64,000 nucleotides of DNA from Thalassotalea sp. (GCA_029237915.1 JAQWHD010000065.1:62001-126000); one strand, 5' to 3'; shown: positions 1-9,690, counted from the first letter of the stretch. The notes: generated by a model not told the origin, from the sequence alone. Program-made: numbers and translations.

Positions 1-278
1 AACGCTTTGAGCATTGGTACAGGCAGAAAGGCCAAGGTAAACCTAATATTTATGCCACGGTTTCAGGACATGAAGCTTTAGTTTCTATGGTCGCATTAGG
101 TTGTGGTGTCGGTATTGCACCAGAAGTGGTTATTGATAATAGTCCGGTGAAAGAGCGAGTGAAAAGACTCACCCCCAGTCATACCATTAAACCATTTGAG
201 CTAGGTGTATGTTGTTTGAAAAAACGTATGCAAGAGCCAGTAATTAAAGCCTTTTTAGCAACCATCAGCGAACCTTAA
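1..278 (+). CDS. ilvY: IlvY, LysR-type activator of ilvC (3' end only)
   Basis: The reading frame is open from base 3 and stops at 278, so only the last ~91 residues of the gene are in the window. The tail matches the C-terminal effector-binding domain of IlvY, including VSGHEALVSMVALGCGVGIAPEVVIDNSPV, quoted here in part as SMVALGCGVGIAPEVV. IlvY is the LysR-family regulator that activates ilvC in response to acetohydroxy acids. The ORF track begins at an internal Met (87), which is not the real start. Placement a few kb before ilvGMEDA fits a branched-chain amino acid neighbourhood; ilvC would be expected further left, but that cannot be seen. Confidence 0.85.
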   Translation, partial: RFEHWYRQKGQGKPNIYATVSGHEALVSMVALGCGVGIAPEVVIDNSPVKERVKRLTPSHTIKPFELGVCCLKKRMQEPVIKAFLATISEP

Positions 279-297
279 CAAGCGGTGTTGTTAAGGT
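272..297 (+). terminator. Possible weak terminator of ilvY
   Basis: A 9-bp perfect inverted repeat (ACCTTAACA / TGTTAAGGT, 8-nt loop) begins inside the ilvY stop region. There is no clear U-tract after it, so it may be a weak or factor-assisted terminator rather than a strong intrinsic one. Confidence 0.3.
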
Positions 298-340
298 CTA
301 ATATGGTCTTCATCTTGAAGTAGAGGATTAACTAAAAAGA

Positions 341-712
341 TTATGGTTTAGCGTTTAACTCATTAGTGATCCTGATAGATTCTTCTAATAGTACTTTATA
401 CATTAGATCGACCAATACGCTTCCGTCTTGAGTACACATATAATTTATATAAGAACCAACACGTCTATGACCTTCTTCACTAAGCGCAGTACCAAACACA
501 ATTTCTTGTGCTAATTCGTAATATTCAGGATGAGTATCTGCGATACGGTTTATAGATAAGCGCATAGCGTGCATACCGACATTTTCAGCAATTACTATAT
601 TACCAGTTAAACCACTTAGGTAGGTTTGACACATTTCATCACTTTTTAAATTTGATGCGTTAACTGATGTGCTTGCCATTACTAATATAGTCGCGATTAT
701 TGCTAGTCTCAT
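341..712 (-). CDS. Small secreted protein of unknown function
   Basis: This 123-residue protein starts with a clear Sec signal peptide (MRLAIIATILVMASTSVNA, cleavage after about residue 19). The mature part is about 104 residues and has two cysteines, in MCQTYLSG and NYMCTQDG, which could form one disulfide in the periplasm. It resembles the general shape of small alpha-helical secreted proteins, but I do not recognise the family. It stands alone between convergent ilvY and co-directional comM, about 120 bp from comM. The coding assignment is supported by the signal peptide and the absence of any competing frame; the function is unknown. Confidence 0.6.
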   Translation of the reverse strand: MRLAIIATILVMASTSVNASNLKSDEMCQTYLSGLTGNIVIAENVGMHAMRLSINRIADTHPEYYELAQEIVFGTALSEEGHRRVGSYINYMCTQDGSVLVDLMYKVLLEESIRITNELNAKP

Positions 713-830
713 CTACTTATCCTTACTACCATTTTAAATTTATTTGACTCTTATATTCTAGGCTAATGAATTGTAATTGTGTTATCGAATTAGTTATTAA
801 AATGTAAACAGATAGGGTTTGCATTAATTA

Positions 831-2363
831 TCAACTCGATAAACTAGCGGTTAAATGTTGAATCAATCTATCCATGGCGCGATAAGATAGCGCTTCAATA
901 ATATGCTCGCGTGCAATATCTTCTACATTATTCATATCAGCAATGGTGCGGGCAATTTTTAATATTTTGTGGTGCGCACGAGTTGATAAGCCAAGCTTTT
1001 CTACAGCTAGCTCTAAAAATTCACAATCTTCCATACTTAAATGACAATGAACTTTCAATTCAGGACTGGATAAGTGTGCGTTGGCTTTGTTTTGTCTATT
1101 AAGTTGGATTTCACGGCAAGTTTTTACTCTTGCTCTGATCACTTCACTGGTTTCATTATTAATATCACTTTTATTCCATAAACCTTTTGGTAATCTTGCC
1201 ACCTCAAGTTGAATATCAATTCTATCTAAAAATGGTCCTGATAATTTACTCAAGTACCTTAATATTTGCTCAGGTGTTGAGCGATTGTCGTTATAAAACC
1301 CGGTAGGTGATGGGTTCATTGCGGCGACTAATTGAAATTTTGCTGGGTAAGTCGTTTTGTGCATAACTCTTGAAATAGTCACTTCGCCAGATTCCATTGG
1401 CTCACGCAATACATCCAGTACTTTTCTATCGTACTCTGGCAGTTCATCAAGAAACAACACGCCATTATGGGCAAGTGAAATTTCACCAGGATTAGGCTGT
1501 GCACCACCACCAACAAGTGCTGCTGAAGAAGCGGTATGATGTGGGGCCCGAAATGGGCGTTGTAACCAGTTTTTCTGGTCAAATGCAGATGCACAAATAG
1601 AGTGGATAGCCGCTGTTTCTAGTGACTCTTCTTTAGTCATTGGTGGTAAAATACCAGGGAGTCTGCTTGCTAACATGGTTTTACCTGTACCGGGAGGACC
1701 AACAAAAATTAAATTATGTGAGCCACTTGCTGCTATCTCCAACGCCCGCTTAGCCATGGGTTGGCCCATGACATCAGCAATATCATCAATGCATATCTTA
1801 TTTTCATCAGCCTCCAATTCAGGTGTTTTGTTAACCACTAAAGGCAATAGTTGCTGACGAGCAAAGTGAGGGAATAATTGCTTCAGATGTTGCAGAGCTA
1901 TTATGGTTGCATCATTAACCCAACAGGCTTGCTGCGCATTTTGTTCGGGTAAGATTAAGGTACGCTGTTCATTTCTAGAAGCTATAGCTAAAGGGATTTC
2001 ACCGATTATTGGCCTGAGCTCTCCAGATAGAGCCAACTCTCCAGCAAACTCATAATGAGCTAATTCAGTGGTAGGTATTTGGTCAGAAGCCGCAAGAATA
2101 CCAATAGCTATAGGTAAATCAAAACGCCCACCTTCTTTGGGTAAGTCTGCCGGGGCGAGATTAACGACAATTTTTTCACTGGGAAATGAATAGCCACAGT
2201 TAAGTAAAGCACTGCGTACCCTATCTTTAGATTCCTTTACTGAGGTTTCTGCTAAACCCACAATATGAAACCCAGGTAAACCAGTACATAAATGTACTTC
2301 GATAGTTACTAGGGGAGATTCGAGTCCAATCCGGGCACGAGAGTATATACATGCTAACGCCAT
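831..2363 (-). CDS. comM: ComM/YifB family AAA+ ATPase (Mg-chelatase-like)
   Basis: The 510-residue protein has the usual length and architecture of ComM. An N-terminal ChlI-like/Lon-protease-like fold (about 1-180) is followed by an AAA+ module with Walker A FVGPPGTGKTML near residue 220, the FRAPHHTASSAALVGGG segment and Walker B VLFLDELPEY, then a C-terminal Mg-chelatase helical domain. In naturally transformable bacteria ComM is a hexameric helicase that promotes branch migration during integration of single-stranded donor DNA; many non-competent gammaproteobacteria also keep it. It is a single gene reading toward ilvY, with the ilv leader divergent on the other side. The identification is firm; its use in transformation here is inference. 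Confidence 0.93.
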   Translation of the reverse strand: MALACIYSRARIGLESPLVTIEVHLCTGLPGFHIVGLAETSVKESKDRVRSALLNCGYSFPSEKIVVNLAPADLPKEGGRFDLPIAIGILAASDQIPTTELAHYEFAGELALSGELRPIIGEIPLAIASRNEQRTLILPEQNAQQACWVNDATIIALQHLKQLFPHFARQQLLPLVVNKTPELEADENKICIDDIADVMGQPMAKRALEIAASGSHNLIFVGPPGTGKTMLASRLPGILPPMTKEESLETAAIHSICASAFDQKNWLQRPFRAPHHTASSAALVGGGAQPNPGEISLAHNGVLFLDELPEYDRKVLDVLREPMESGEVTISRVMHKTTYPAKFQLVAAMNPSPTGFYNDNRSTPEQILRYLSKLSGPFLDRIDIQLEVARLPKGLWNKSDINNETSEVIRARVKTCREIQLNRQNKANAHLSSPELKVHCHLSMEDCEFLELAVEKLGLSTRAHHKILKIARTIADMNNVEDIAREHIIEALSYRAMDRLIQHLTASLSS

Positions 2364-2603
2364 AAAAAATCCATTTTTTAATTCGTTGGTGAATTATAAG
2401 TTTAGTTGCTTATAAAAATTCGGCAAATATTATGTCCGCAAGAATATAAATTCACAAATTCGGCATAAGAATTAAATGTAAATATTTAGTATAAAAAGCT
2501 TGTTCGAAAATTAGAGCTATGATACTAATAAGTCATCAGCGCTTTACTGGCGCTACCTATAACTAAAAAGTATAAGTACATAACCGAGTTAATAATAAAG
2601 AAA

Positions 2604-2678
2604 ATGAACAACTTAAACCTCATTCTGATTATCCGTATCGTCGTTGTGATTATTAAATCACCGCGGGCTTGGTGTTGA
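2604..2678 (+). CDS. ilvL: ilv operon leader peptide (attenuation peptide)
   Basis: This ORF is too short for the ORF track. It encodes 24 residues, MNNLNLILIIRIVVVIIKSP followed by RAWC and a TGA stop. Twelve of the 24 residues are Leu, Ile or Val (3 Leu, 6 Ile, 3 Val), nearly consecutive from position 4 to 17. It lies 120 bp upstream of ilvG and just before a GC-rich hairpin with a T-rich tail. This is the arrangement of the classical ilvGMEDA leader, in which ribosome stalling on scarce charged branched-chain tRNAs favours an antiterminator. The only function known for such peptides is their translation. A weak AG-rich stretch (aataaagaaa) precedes the ATG. Confidence 0.9.
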   Translation: MNNLNLILIIRIVVVIIKSPRAWC

Positions 2679-2699
2679 GTTGTTTAAATAACGAATTTC

Positions 2700-2738
2700 A
2701 ACCCCCCGCTTCGCAAGAGTCGGGGGGTTTATTGTTTT
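2700..2738 (+). terminator. Attenuator terminator of the ilv leader
   Basis: AACCCCCCG and CGGGGGGTT form a perfect 9-bp stem around a 12-nt loop (which can pair further, CTT with AAG). It is followed by TTATTGTTTT. It sits 22 nt after the ilvL stop codon and about 60 nt before the ilvG start, so it is the terminator half of the attenuator. When ribosomes stall in the leader, upstream RNA should sequester its 5' arm and allow read-through into ilvGMEDA. Confidence 0.88.
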
Positions 2739-2797
2739 ATAGACCTAAAGAAAGTTAGTGTAATTGCAAACTAAATATTAAATAAAAGAGAAGATTC

Positions 2798-4453
2798 ATG
2801 ACTGGCGCAGAATTAGTATTAAAAGTATTAGAGCAACATGGAGTTGATAGAATGTTTGGTTACCCAGGTGGTGCCATAATGCCTCTATACGATGCGATCT
2901 ATGACAGTCCAATTAATCATTATCTATGCCGCCATGAACAAGGTGCTGCGTTTTCTGCCGTAGGCTATGCAAGGGCAAGTAAGAAAGTTGGTGTGTGTTT
3001 AGCGACTTCTGGTCCGGGTGCTACTAATCTTATCACGGGTTTAGCTGATGCTATGAGTGACTCGGTGCCCGTAGTTGCCATAACCGGCCAGGTATCTACC
3101 AAAGCCATGGGCAGTGACGCCTTTCAAGAGGTGGATATTATTGGCTTGTCTTTAGCAGTAACTAAACACTGTGTGCAAATTACTTGTGTAGAAGAATTAC
3201 CGGCGGCGATTGAAGAGGCTTTTGCAATAGCCCTTTCTGGTCGAATGGGGCCGGTATTAATCGATATACCTAAAGATATCCAACTTGCTGCAACGGATCT
3301 TGATTACGTAAGAGCAGCTACGCCTGCAAATGCGGGCTCTGAGAAAATTAGTCATGCTATAGAGCAAGCGAAAGAGTTGTTAGCCAATGCACAAAAACCA
3401 ATTTTGTATGTGGGTGGTGGTGTTGGTATGGCTAATGCCGTTACTGAGGTTCGAGACTTTATAAACGCGACTAATATTCCAAGCGTGTCTACGTTAAAAG
3501 GTTTAGGCGCGGTAAATCCTGACAATGAACATTATTTGGGTATGCTTGGTATGCATGGTACCAAGGCAGCAAACATTGCCGTACAACAATGTGATTTATT
3601 AATTGCCGTAGGTGCGCGTTTTGATGATCGGGTTACCGGTAAAATAGCTGAATTTGCTAAGCATGCAAAAGTTATCCATTTTGATATCGACCAAGCAGAA
3701 ATTAATAAGGTACGTGTTGCCGACGTTGCTGTTTTAGGTAACTTAGCAGCAAACATTAGCGCGTTAGCAACACAAGTCGACATAAAGCCATGGCAACAAC
3801 ATTGCCAACAAATGGCCAAAGATTTTGCTTGGCGTTATGATCACCCAGGTGAAAAAATATTCGCCCCGGCATTGCTTAAAACCATGAGTGATTTAATGCC
3901 AAATTCTACGGTAGTTACTACCGATGTTGGTCAGCATCAAATGTGGTCAGCACAGCATATTGCGATTCACCAACCTGAAAACTTTTTAAGTAGTGGTGGT
4001 CAAGGTGCCATGGGGTTTGGTTTACCGGCGGCTATTGGCGCACAAATGTCCCGACCAGATGATACGGTTATTGCTGTGTCTGGCGATGGTTCATTTATGA
4101 TGAACGTGCAAGAGCTAGGTACATTAAAGCGCTATAACATTCCGGTAAAAATCGTGCTTATTGATAATTCGCGATTAGGTATGGTGCGTCAGTGGCAACA
4201 ACTGTTTTTTCAAGAAAGGTACAGTGAAACCGATCTTAGTGATAACCCTGATTTCGTTATGTTAGCCCGTGCTTTTGATATAAAAGCACAAGTAATTACT
4301 AGCAAGAGCCAAGTTGATGATGCACTTAAAGAAATGCTCGCCCATGATGGGCCTTATCTTTTGCAGGTTAAAATTGATGAGATGGATAATGTGTGGCCAT
4401 TAGTGCCGCCAGAAACAGCGAACGAAGCAATGCTTGAATCTGTAAAATCTTAA
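2798..4453 (+). CDS. ilvG: Acetolactate synthase II, large subunit
   Basis: The 551-residue catalytic subunit of acetohydroxyacid synthase condenses pyruvate with pyruvate or 2-oxobutyrate, the first common step of Val/Leu/Ile synthesis. Visible signatures: the active-site Glu region [18 protein letters not shown] (about 45-62), the GPGATN loop, a central FAD/nucleotide domain, and the ThDP motif [19 protein letters not shown] (about 428 on). Length is normal and the frame is intact, unlike the frameshifted ilvG of E. coli K-12. The ATG is preceded by the purine-rich AAAAGAGAAG. It is the first structural gene after the attenuator and works with IlvM downstream. Confidence 0.96.
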   Translation: MTGAELVLKVLEQHGVDRMFGYPGGAIMPLYDAIYDSPINHYLCRHEQGAAFSAVGYARASKKVGVCLATSGPGATNLITGLADAMSDSVPVVAITGQVSTKAMGSDAFQEVDIIGLSLAVTKHCVQITCVEELPAAIEEAFAIALSGRMGPVLIDIPKDIQLAATDLDYVRAATPANAGSEKISHAIEQAKELLANAQKPILYVGGGVGMANAVTEVRDFINATNIPSVSTLKGLGAVNPDNEHYLGMLGMHGTKAANIAVQQCDLLIAVGARFDDRVTGKIAEFAKHAKVIHFDIDQAEINKVRVADVAVLGNLAANISALATQVDIKPWQQHCQQMAKDFAWRYDHPGEKIFAPALLKTMSDLMPNSTVVTTDVGQHQMWSAQHIAIHQPENFLSSGGQGAMGFGLPAAIGAQMSRPDDTVIAVSGDGSFMMNVQELGTLKRYNIPVKIVLIDNSRLGMVRQWQQLFFQERYSETDLSDNPDFVMLARAFDIKAQVITSKSQVDDALKEMLAHDGPYLLQVKIDEMDNVWPLVPPETANEAMLESVKS

Positions 4454-4558
4454 GGATTATTGTTATTTGCAACAATATACCTGTTATTATCTGTAGTACT
4501 TGTTAGCGCTTGCTTTAGGCCGTGACTGACAATGTTAAAATATTTAGGAGACAGTGGC

Positions 4559-4816
4559 ATGCCACAACATATGTTTACAATCACAGCACATAAAAATCCA
4601 TTAGTAATGGAAAGATTACTGCAAGTGGTGCGCTATCGTGGCTTTACTTTACACAGTGTTAGTATGTTTCCAAGTGATGTTGAGCAAGAGGTAAATGTTC
4701 AACTGTCAGTAGAAACTGACAAATCAGTCGAAAATCTAAAAAATCAATTGCTTAAAATCATCGACATTAAGCACATAACAGTTGAAGATCGCAGTAGACA
4801 AAAAATTATCGCTTGA
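4559..4816 (+). CDS. ilvM: Acetolactate synthase II, small (regulatory) subunit
   Basis: This ACT-domain small subunit activates and regulates IlvG. I choose the ATG at 4559 (85 residues, MPQHMFTITAHKNP) over the track start at 4532, because AGGAG lies 8 nt before it and the family normally starts a few residues before the first beta strand. The sequence VMERLLQVVRYRGFTLHSV corresponds to the conserved VLRVVRHRGF region of IlvM. It lies between ilvG and ilvE and is co-transcribed; the 105-bp gap from ilvG holds no other gene. Confidence 0.9.
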   Translation: MPQHMFTITAHKNPLVMERLLQVVRYRGFTLHSVSMFPSDVEQEVNVQLSVETDKSVENLKNQLLKIIDIKHITVEDRSRQKIIA

Positions 4817-4882
4817 TCTTGCATAAATAACCCATAAAAAATGCATGAGTTAAGCGCACAAACAAGATATTAGGAATGAAAA

Positions 4883-5809
4883 ATGGCTAAAGTAAACGCA
4901 GAACAAATTTGGTTTAACGGTGAGTTAATGCCTTGGGCAAACGCCACGGTACATGTAATGAGTCATGCTTTGCATTACGGCTCTTCAGTCTTTGAAGGTA
5001 TTAGAGCTTATGACACTCATAAAGGTACATGTATCTTTCGTTTAGAAGAGCACATTGACCGTTTATTTGATTCAGCAAAAATTTACCGTATGAATATTCC
5101 TTATTCGCGTGAAGAAGTTATGCAAGCTTGTAAAGATTCAGTAGCAAAAAATGGTTTGAAATCTGCATATTTACGCCCATTAGCTTTCTTAGGTGATATC
5201 GGTATGGGCTTGCGTCCGGCAGATGATGCTCAGGCTGATTTAATGGTTGCTGCTTTTAGCTGGGAAGCTTACTTAGGCGCTGATGCAATGGAAAATGGCG
5301 TAAATGTTGGTGTTTCTTCGTGGAATCGTATTGCACCAAATACTATCCCAACAGCAGCAAAAGCTGGCGGTAACTACTTATCTTCACAATTAATTTCTCG
5401 TGAAGCAGCGCGTCACGGATACACTGAAGGTATCGCTTTAGATGTAAATAACTATGTAAGTGAAGGTGCCGGCCAAAACTTATTCTTAATTCGCAAAGGC
5501 GTTCTTTATACACCTCCAGGTTCTTGTTCTATTTTACCGGGCTTAACTCGTGACACTGTAATTACGTTAGCCAAACAATTAGGCTATGAAGTTCGTGAAG
5601 AGCTTATTGCCCGCGAAGCGCTTTACCTTGCGGATGAATTTTTTATGTGTGGCACGGCAACAGAAATTGTACCAGTAAGTACGGTTGATGGTATGCAAGT
5701 TGGCTGCGGTAAACGTGGTGAAATTACTAAGAAAATTCAAGAAGCCTTTTTTGGTATTTTCGACGGCACTACAGAAGATAAATGGGGTTGGTTGGCTCCA
5801 GTTAAATAG
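4883..5809 (+). CDS. ilvE: Branched-chain-amino-acid aminotransferase
   Basis: This 308-residue fold-type IV PLP aminotransferase catalyses the last step of Val, Leu and Ile synthesis, with glutamate as amino donor. Recognisable motifs are HALHYGSSVFEGIRAY near the N-terminus, the region of the PLP-binding lysine IPTAAKAGGNYLSSQLI (about 155-171), EGAGQNLFLIRKG, and the C-terminal FMCGTATEIVPV. Length and motif spacing match E. coli IlvE. AGGAATGAAAA precedes the ATG, and the gene lies 66 bp after ilvM in the operon. Confidence 0.96.
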   Translation: MAKVNAEQIWFNGELMPWANATVHVMSHALHYGSSVFEGIRAYDTHKGTCIFRLEEHIDRLFDSAKIYRMNIPYSREEVMQACKDSVAKNGLKSAYLRPLAFLGDIGMGLRPADDAQADLMVAAFSWEAYLGADAMENGVNVGVSSWNRIAPNTIPTAAKAGGNYLSSQLISREAARHGYTEGIALDVNNYVSEGAGQNLFLIRKGVLYTPPGSCSILPGLTRDTVITLAKQLGYEVREELIAREALYLADEFFMCGTATEIVPVSTVDGMQVGCGKRGEITKKIQEAFFGIFDGTTEDKWGWLAPVK

Positions 5810-5865
5810 CTTAACCACCTAAATACAGACAGTAATGAATTAAAAACAGTTTTAAAGGAAGAATA

Positions 5866-7725
5866 ATGCCAAAATTAAGATCTGCAACATCCACTCAAGG
5901 CCGTAATATGGCTGGCGCACGTGCCCTTTGGCGTGCTACCGGTATGACCGATGGTGATTTTGGCAAACCTATTATTGCTGTTTGTAATTCATTTACCCAA
6001 TTTGTTCCAGGTCATGTGCATTTAAAAGATATGGGCCAATTAGTTGCTGGCGCTATCGAAGAAGCTGGCGGTGTTGCTAAAGAATTTAATACTATTGCTG
6101 TAGATGATGGTATCGCTATGGGTCACAGCGGTATGCTTTATAGCTTACCTTCGCGTGACTTAATTGCTGATTCAGTTGAATACATGGTTAATGCTCACTG
6201 TGCCGACGCTATGGTGTGTATTTCAAACTGTGATAAAATTACTCCTGGTATGTTAATGGCAGCAATGCGCTTAAATATACCGGTTATTTTTGTTTCAGGT
6301 GGCCCGATGGAGGCTGGTAAAACCAAGCTTTCAGATCAAATCATCAAGCTCGATTTAGTTGATGCCATGATCCAAGGTGCTGATCCGAAAGTATCAGACG
6401 AACAATCTGACCAAGTTGAGCGCTCTGCGTGTCCAACGTGTGGTTCATGTTCAGGCATGTTCACGGCTAACTCGATGAACTGTTTAGCTGAGGCATTAGG
6501 TTTAGCCCTGCCTGGTAACGGTTCAATGTTAGCAACGCATGCCGATCGAGAAAAATTATTTTCAGATGCAGGTAAGCAAATAGTTGCATTAACTAAACGT
6601 TATTACCAAGATAATGATGAATCGGCATTGCCACGTAATATCGCCAGTAAAGAAGCGTTACATAATGCTATGTGTTTAGATATTGCTATGGGTGGTTCAA
6701 CTAATACCATTTTACATTTACTTGCAACAGCACAAGAAGCTGAAATAGATTACACCATGAGCGATATGGATAAATTATCACGCATCGTGCCACAGTTATG
6801 TAAAGTTGCCCCTTCAACTCCTGAGTATCATATGGAAGATGTGCATCGCGCCGGTGGTGTAATTGGTATTTTAGGTGAGTTAGCACGTGCAGGTTTATTA
6901 AACACTGACGTACCAAATGTTTTAGGTACAACGTTAGCGGATGTTATCGCAAAATACGATATCACGTTGACTGACGACGAAGACGTTAAAAAATTCTACC
7001 GTGCTGGCCCGGCTGGCATTCGCACTACAAAGGCATTTAGCCAAGACTGTCGTTGGGATACCTTAGATGATGACCGTGAAAACGGGTGTATTCGCTCTCT
7101 AGAAAATGCTTTCTCTACTGAAGGCGGTTTAGCGGTACTTTCAGGAAACATAGCGGTTGATGGTTGTGTTGTTAAAACTGCCGGTGTAAGTGACGACAAC
7201 CTAGTCTTTACTGGCCCTGCGCATGTTTTTGAAAGCCAAGATGCTGCTGTAGCCGGTATTTTGAACGGCAAAGTTGTCGCTGGTGAAGTAGTTGTTATTC
7301 GTTACGAAGGGCCTAAAGGCGGACCAGGCATGCAAGAAATGCTTTATCCAACGACTTACTTAAAGTCTATGGGTTTAGGAAAAGCTTGTGCACTGCTAAC
7401 TGATGGTCGCTTCTCTGGCGGTACTTCAGGTTTATCAATTGGCCATGTGTCTCCAGAAGCTGCTGATGGCGGCACAATCGCGTTAGTTGAACAAGGTGAT
7501 ATTATTCATATCGATATCCCTACGCGTGAAATTACACTACAAGTATCTGAAGCTGAACTGGAAACACGTCGTGCTGCAATGGTAGCGAAAGGCAAAGCTG
7601 CTTTCAGGCCTGTTGATCGTATCCGTCCAATTAGCTACGCGTTAAAAAATTACGCTATGTTAGCAACGAGTGCTGACAAAGGTGCGGTTAGAAACCGTGA
7701 ATTACTTGATGGACAAGGCTATTAA
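5866..7725 (+). CDS. ilvD: Dihydroxy-acid dehydratase
   Basis: The 619-residue iron-sulfur enzyme dehydrates 2,3-dihydroxy acids to 2-oxo acids in Val/Ile synthesis. The cluster-binding cysteines are seen in [37 protein letters not shown] and [20 protein letters not shown]. The C-terminal swivel domain carries [20 protein letters not shown]. Length equals that of the family. GGAAGA stands 6 nt before the ATG. It is the fourth structural gene of the ilv operon, between ilvE and ilvA. Confidence 0.97.
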   Translation: MPKLRSATSTQGRNMAGARALWRATGMTDGDFGKPIIAVCNSFTQFVPGHVHLKDMGQLVAGAIEEAGGVAKEFNTIAVDDGIAMGHSGMLYSLPSRDLIADSVEYMVNAHCADAMVCISNCDKITPGMLMAAMRLNIPVIFVSGGPMEAGKTKLSDQIIKLDLVDAMIQGADPKVSDEQSDQVERSACPTCGSCSGMFTANSMNCLAEALGLALPGNGSMLATHADREKLFSDAGKQIVALTKRYYQDNDESALPRNIASKEALHNAMCLDIAMGGSTNTILHLLATAQEAEIDYTMSDMDKLSRIVPQLCKVAPSTPEYHMEDVHRAGGVIGILGELARAGLLNTDVPNVLGTTLADVIAKYDITLTDDEDVKKFYRAGPAGIRTTKAFSQDCRWDTLDDDRENGCIRSLENAFSTEGGLAVLSGNIAVDGCVVKTAGVSDDNLVFTGPAHVFESQDAAVAGILNGKVVAGEVVVIRYEGPKGGPGMQEMLYPTTYLKSMGLGKACALLTDGRFSGGTSGLSIGHVSPEAADGGTIALVEQGDIIHIDIPTREITLQVSEAELETRRAAMVAKGKAAFRPVDRIRPISYALKNYAMLATSADKGAVRNRELLDGQGY

Positions 7726-7758
7726 TCACTTATTTTAGATGAGTGTTTAGGAAATATA

Positions 7759-9321
7759 ATGACGATAAATAATCAACCAAAGGATAATGACAACATGAAA
7801 GATATCGGTCTTGATTATTTGCGTCGTATATTAATGGCGCCGGTTTACGATGTGGCGGTAGAAACTGATTTAACGCCGCTAACTAAATTATCAGCCAAAC
7901 TAGGTAATGATATTTATTTAAAACGAGAAGACCAACAACCGGTACACTCGTTTAAATTACGTGGTGCTTTTAATAAATTATCACAGCTTACTACTGAGCA
8001 AGCAAAGCATGGTGTTATTGCGGCCTCTGCAGGTAATCATGCACAAGGCTTAGCACTTGCGGCGAATAAACTTGGTATTAAAGCGACAATTGTTATGCCA
8101 ATCACAACGCCTGATATTAAGGTGGATAACGTTCGCCGTTTCGGTGGCGATGTGCGTTTAATTGGTAAGAGCTTTAATGAAGCACAAACCGCATCAATGC
8201 AGCTTGCTATTGATGAGCAAAAAACCATTGTCCATCCATTTGATGATCCTGATGTTATTGCTGGGCAAGGCACTGTCGCTAAAGAATTATTGCAACAACT
8301 ACCAAATGCTGATGTCGTCTTTATCCCTGTTGGTGGTGGCGGTTTATTGGCTGGGATGTCGGTTTATTTAAAACAGCTTTCTCCTAATACTCGAATTGTC
8401 GGTGTTGAAGCCGAAGACTCTGCTTGTTTAGCTGCAGCAATGCAAGCTGGTGAGCCTGTTGACTTAGATAGCGTCGGCTTGTTTGCCGATGGTGTCGCGG
8501 TTAAGCGTATTGGTGAGCATACTTTTTCACTGATTAAACATTATTGCGATGAAGTGATCACTGTAAGCAGTGACGAAATTTGTGCCTCTATTAAAGATGT
8601 CTTTGAGCAAACTCGTGTTATAGCTGAACCTGCAGGCGCATTGTCTCTGGCTGGTTTGCATAAATATTGTCAAACAAGTGTTGGTAATGAAAAGTTAGTG
8701 GCGATACTCTCCGGTGCTAATATGAATTTCCACTCTTTGCGTTATGTTAGTGAACGCTGTGAGCTCGGTGAGCAAAAAGAAGCGGTACTTGCCGTTACTA
8801 TTCCCGAAGAAAAAGGGAGTTTTAGACGTTTTTGTCAAAATTTAGGTGGGCGAGTGATCACCGAATTTAACTATCGTTTTGCGGGTAATAAAAACGCTCA
8901 TATCTTTGTTGGTGTACGTTTAACTGAAGGTCGAGAAGAGTTGGATAAGCTCATATCTGATCTCACCAGCAACGGCTATAAAGTAAGAGACTTTACTGAT
9001 AATGAACTGGCTAAGTTGCATGTTCGTTATATGATTGGCGGCCAAACACAAGCTCCAGAGCAAGAGCGATTATTTAGTTTTGAATTTCCGGAATACCCCG
9101 GCGCCCTAGAAAAATTCTTAGATACCTTAGGTGAACTATACAACATTTCCTTGTTTCACTATCGTAATCATGGCGCCGCATTTGGCCAAGTACTTGCCGG
9201 TATCGAAGTAAGCAATGAAGAGGAACTTGAGTTTTTCAGGCATTTAAAAGACTTAGGTTATGATTGCAGCGAAGAAACAGTTAATCCTGCTTATCAAGCT
9301 TTCTTAGGAAAAGAGCAGTAA
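7759..9321 (+). CDS. ilvA: Biosynthetic threonine deaminase (threonine ammonia-lyase)
   Basis: This 520-residue PLP enzyme converts threonine to 2-oxobutyrate, the committed step to isoleucine. The PLP lysine lies in QPVHSFKLRGAFNKL (about residues 55-69); the phosphate-binding loop is PVGGGGLLAG. The C-terminal ~190 residues form two ACT-like regulatory domains (RRFCQNLGGR..., then ERLFSFEFPEYPGALEKFL), so this is the long Ile-inhibited biosynthetic form rather than the short catabolic TdcB. The start has a preferred ATG after TTTAGGAAATATA; an internal Met at residue 13 is an alternative. It is the last gene of the operon, followed by a strong hairpin. Confidence 0.95.
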   Translation: MTINNQPKDNDNMKDIGLDYLRRILMAPVYDVAVETDLTPLTKLSAKLGNDIYLKREDQQPVHSFKLRGAFNKLSQLTTEQAKHGVIAASAGNHAQGLALAANKLGIKATIVMPITTPDIKVDNVRRFGGDVRLIGKSFNEAQTASMQLAIDEQKTIVHPFDDPDVIAGQGTVAKELLQQLPNADVVFIPVGGGGLLAGMSVYLKQLSPNTRIVGVEAEDSACLAAAMQAGEPVDLDSVGLFADGVAVKRIGEHTFSLIKHYCDEVITVSSDEICASIKDVFEQTRVIAEPAGALSLAGLHKYCQTSVGNEKLVAILSGANMNFHSLRYVSERCELGEQKEAVLAVTIPEEKGSFRRFCQNLGGRVITEFNYRFAGNKNAHIFVGVRLTEGREELDKLISDLTSNGYKVRDFTDNELAKLHVRYMIGGQTQAPEQERLFSFEFPEYPGALEKFLDTLGELYNISLFHYRNHGAAFGQVLAGIEVSNEEELEFFRHLKDLGYDCSEETVNPAYQAFLGKEQ

Positions 9322-9334
9322 AACAGCTACAAAA

Positions 9335-9372
9335 AAGCGATATTACCTGAAGGTAATATCGCTTATTCTTTA
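9335..9372 (+). terminator. Intrinsic terminator of the ilv operon
   Basis: A 13-bp stem (AAGCGATATTACC / GGTAATATCGCTT) with a TGAA tetraloop is followed by ATTCTTT. It begins 13 bp after the ilvA stop codon. Confidence 0.85.
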
Positions 9373-9435
9373 GAAACTAGAAACTAGAAACTAGAAACTA
9401 GAAACTAGAAACTAGAAACTAGAAACTAGAAACTA
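9371..9435. repeat. Tandem 7-bp repeat (TAGAAAC)x9
   Basis: Nine perfect, uninterrupted copies of TAGAAAC plus a partial TA lie between convergent ilvA and ubiK. The first unit read from the ubiK side supplies the ubiK TAG stop codon, so the array is in both 3' untranslated regions and changes in copy number should not alter either protein. Perfect identity of the units suggests recent slippage expansion. Confidence 0.97.
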
Positions 9436-9690
9436 ATCTTCTGTCGAATCTATTTTAGCTTCTAATTCGGCGATTTTAGCTGCCATTTCATCTAATTTAG
9501 CGCGAGTTTTAATTAATACTTGTGTTTGTACATCAAACTCTTCACGTGATACCACATCTAATTGCGATAACTTGCTTTGCAATACTTGCTTAGTTTTACT
9601 TTCAATATCGGTAGCAATGTTTTTTACACCGCTTGGAATAGAGTCGGTAATTTGCTTGGCGATGTCTTCAATTTTTTTAGCGTTAATCAT
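9433..9690 (-). CDS. ubiK: UbiK (YqiC) ubiquinone biosynthesis accessory factor
   Basis: This 85-residue helical/coiled-coil protein matches the UbiK family: INAKKIEDIAKQITDSIPSG at the N-terminus and the conserved VSREEFDVQTQVLIKTRAKL in the middle, ending in a Glu-rich heptad helix. UbiK partners UbiJ and helps the soluble Ubi complex make ubiquinone under aerobic conditions; the amphipathic N-terminus binds membranes. I prefer the ATG at 9690 (MINAKKI) to the upstream GTG of the track, as family members start at this position. The stop codon lies in the 7-bp tandem repeat. Confidence 0.9.
   Translation of the reverse strand: MINAKKIEDIAKQITDSIPSGVKNIATDIESKTKQVLQSKLSQLDVVSREEFDVQTQVLIKTRAKLDEMAAKIAELEAKIDSTED

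Noticed and set aside
4532-4816. Upstream start for ilvM used in the track
   Set aside because: The ATG at 4559 has AGGAG at ideal spacing and gives the normal family length; the upstream nine codons contain the Shine-Dalgarno sequence itself.
6996-7271. 91-residue - strand ORF inside ilvD, and similar ORFs opposite ilvG, prsR and ftsE
   Set aside because: They are shadows of strongly conserved genes on the other strand, without domains or start signals.
9371-9435. Possible CRISPR-like array
   Set aside because: The 7-bp units are contiguous with no spacers; it is a simple tandem repeat.
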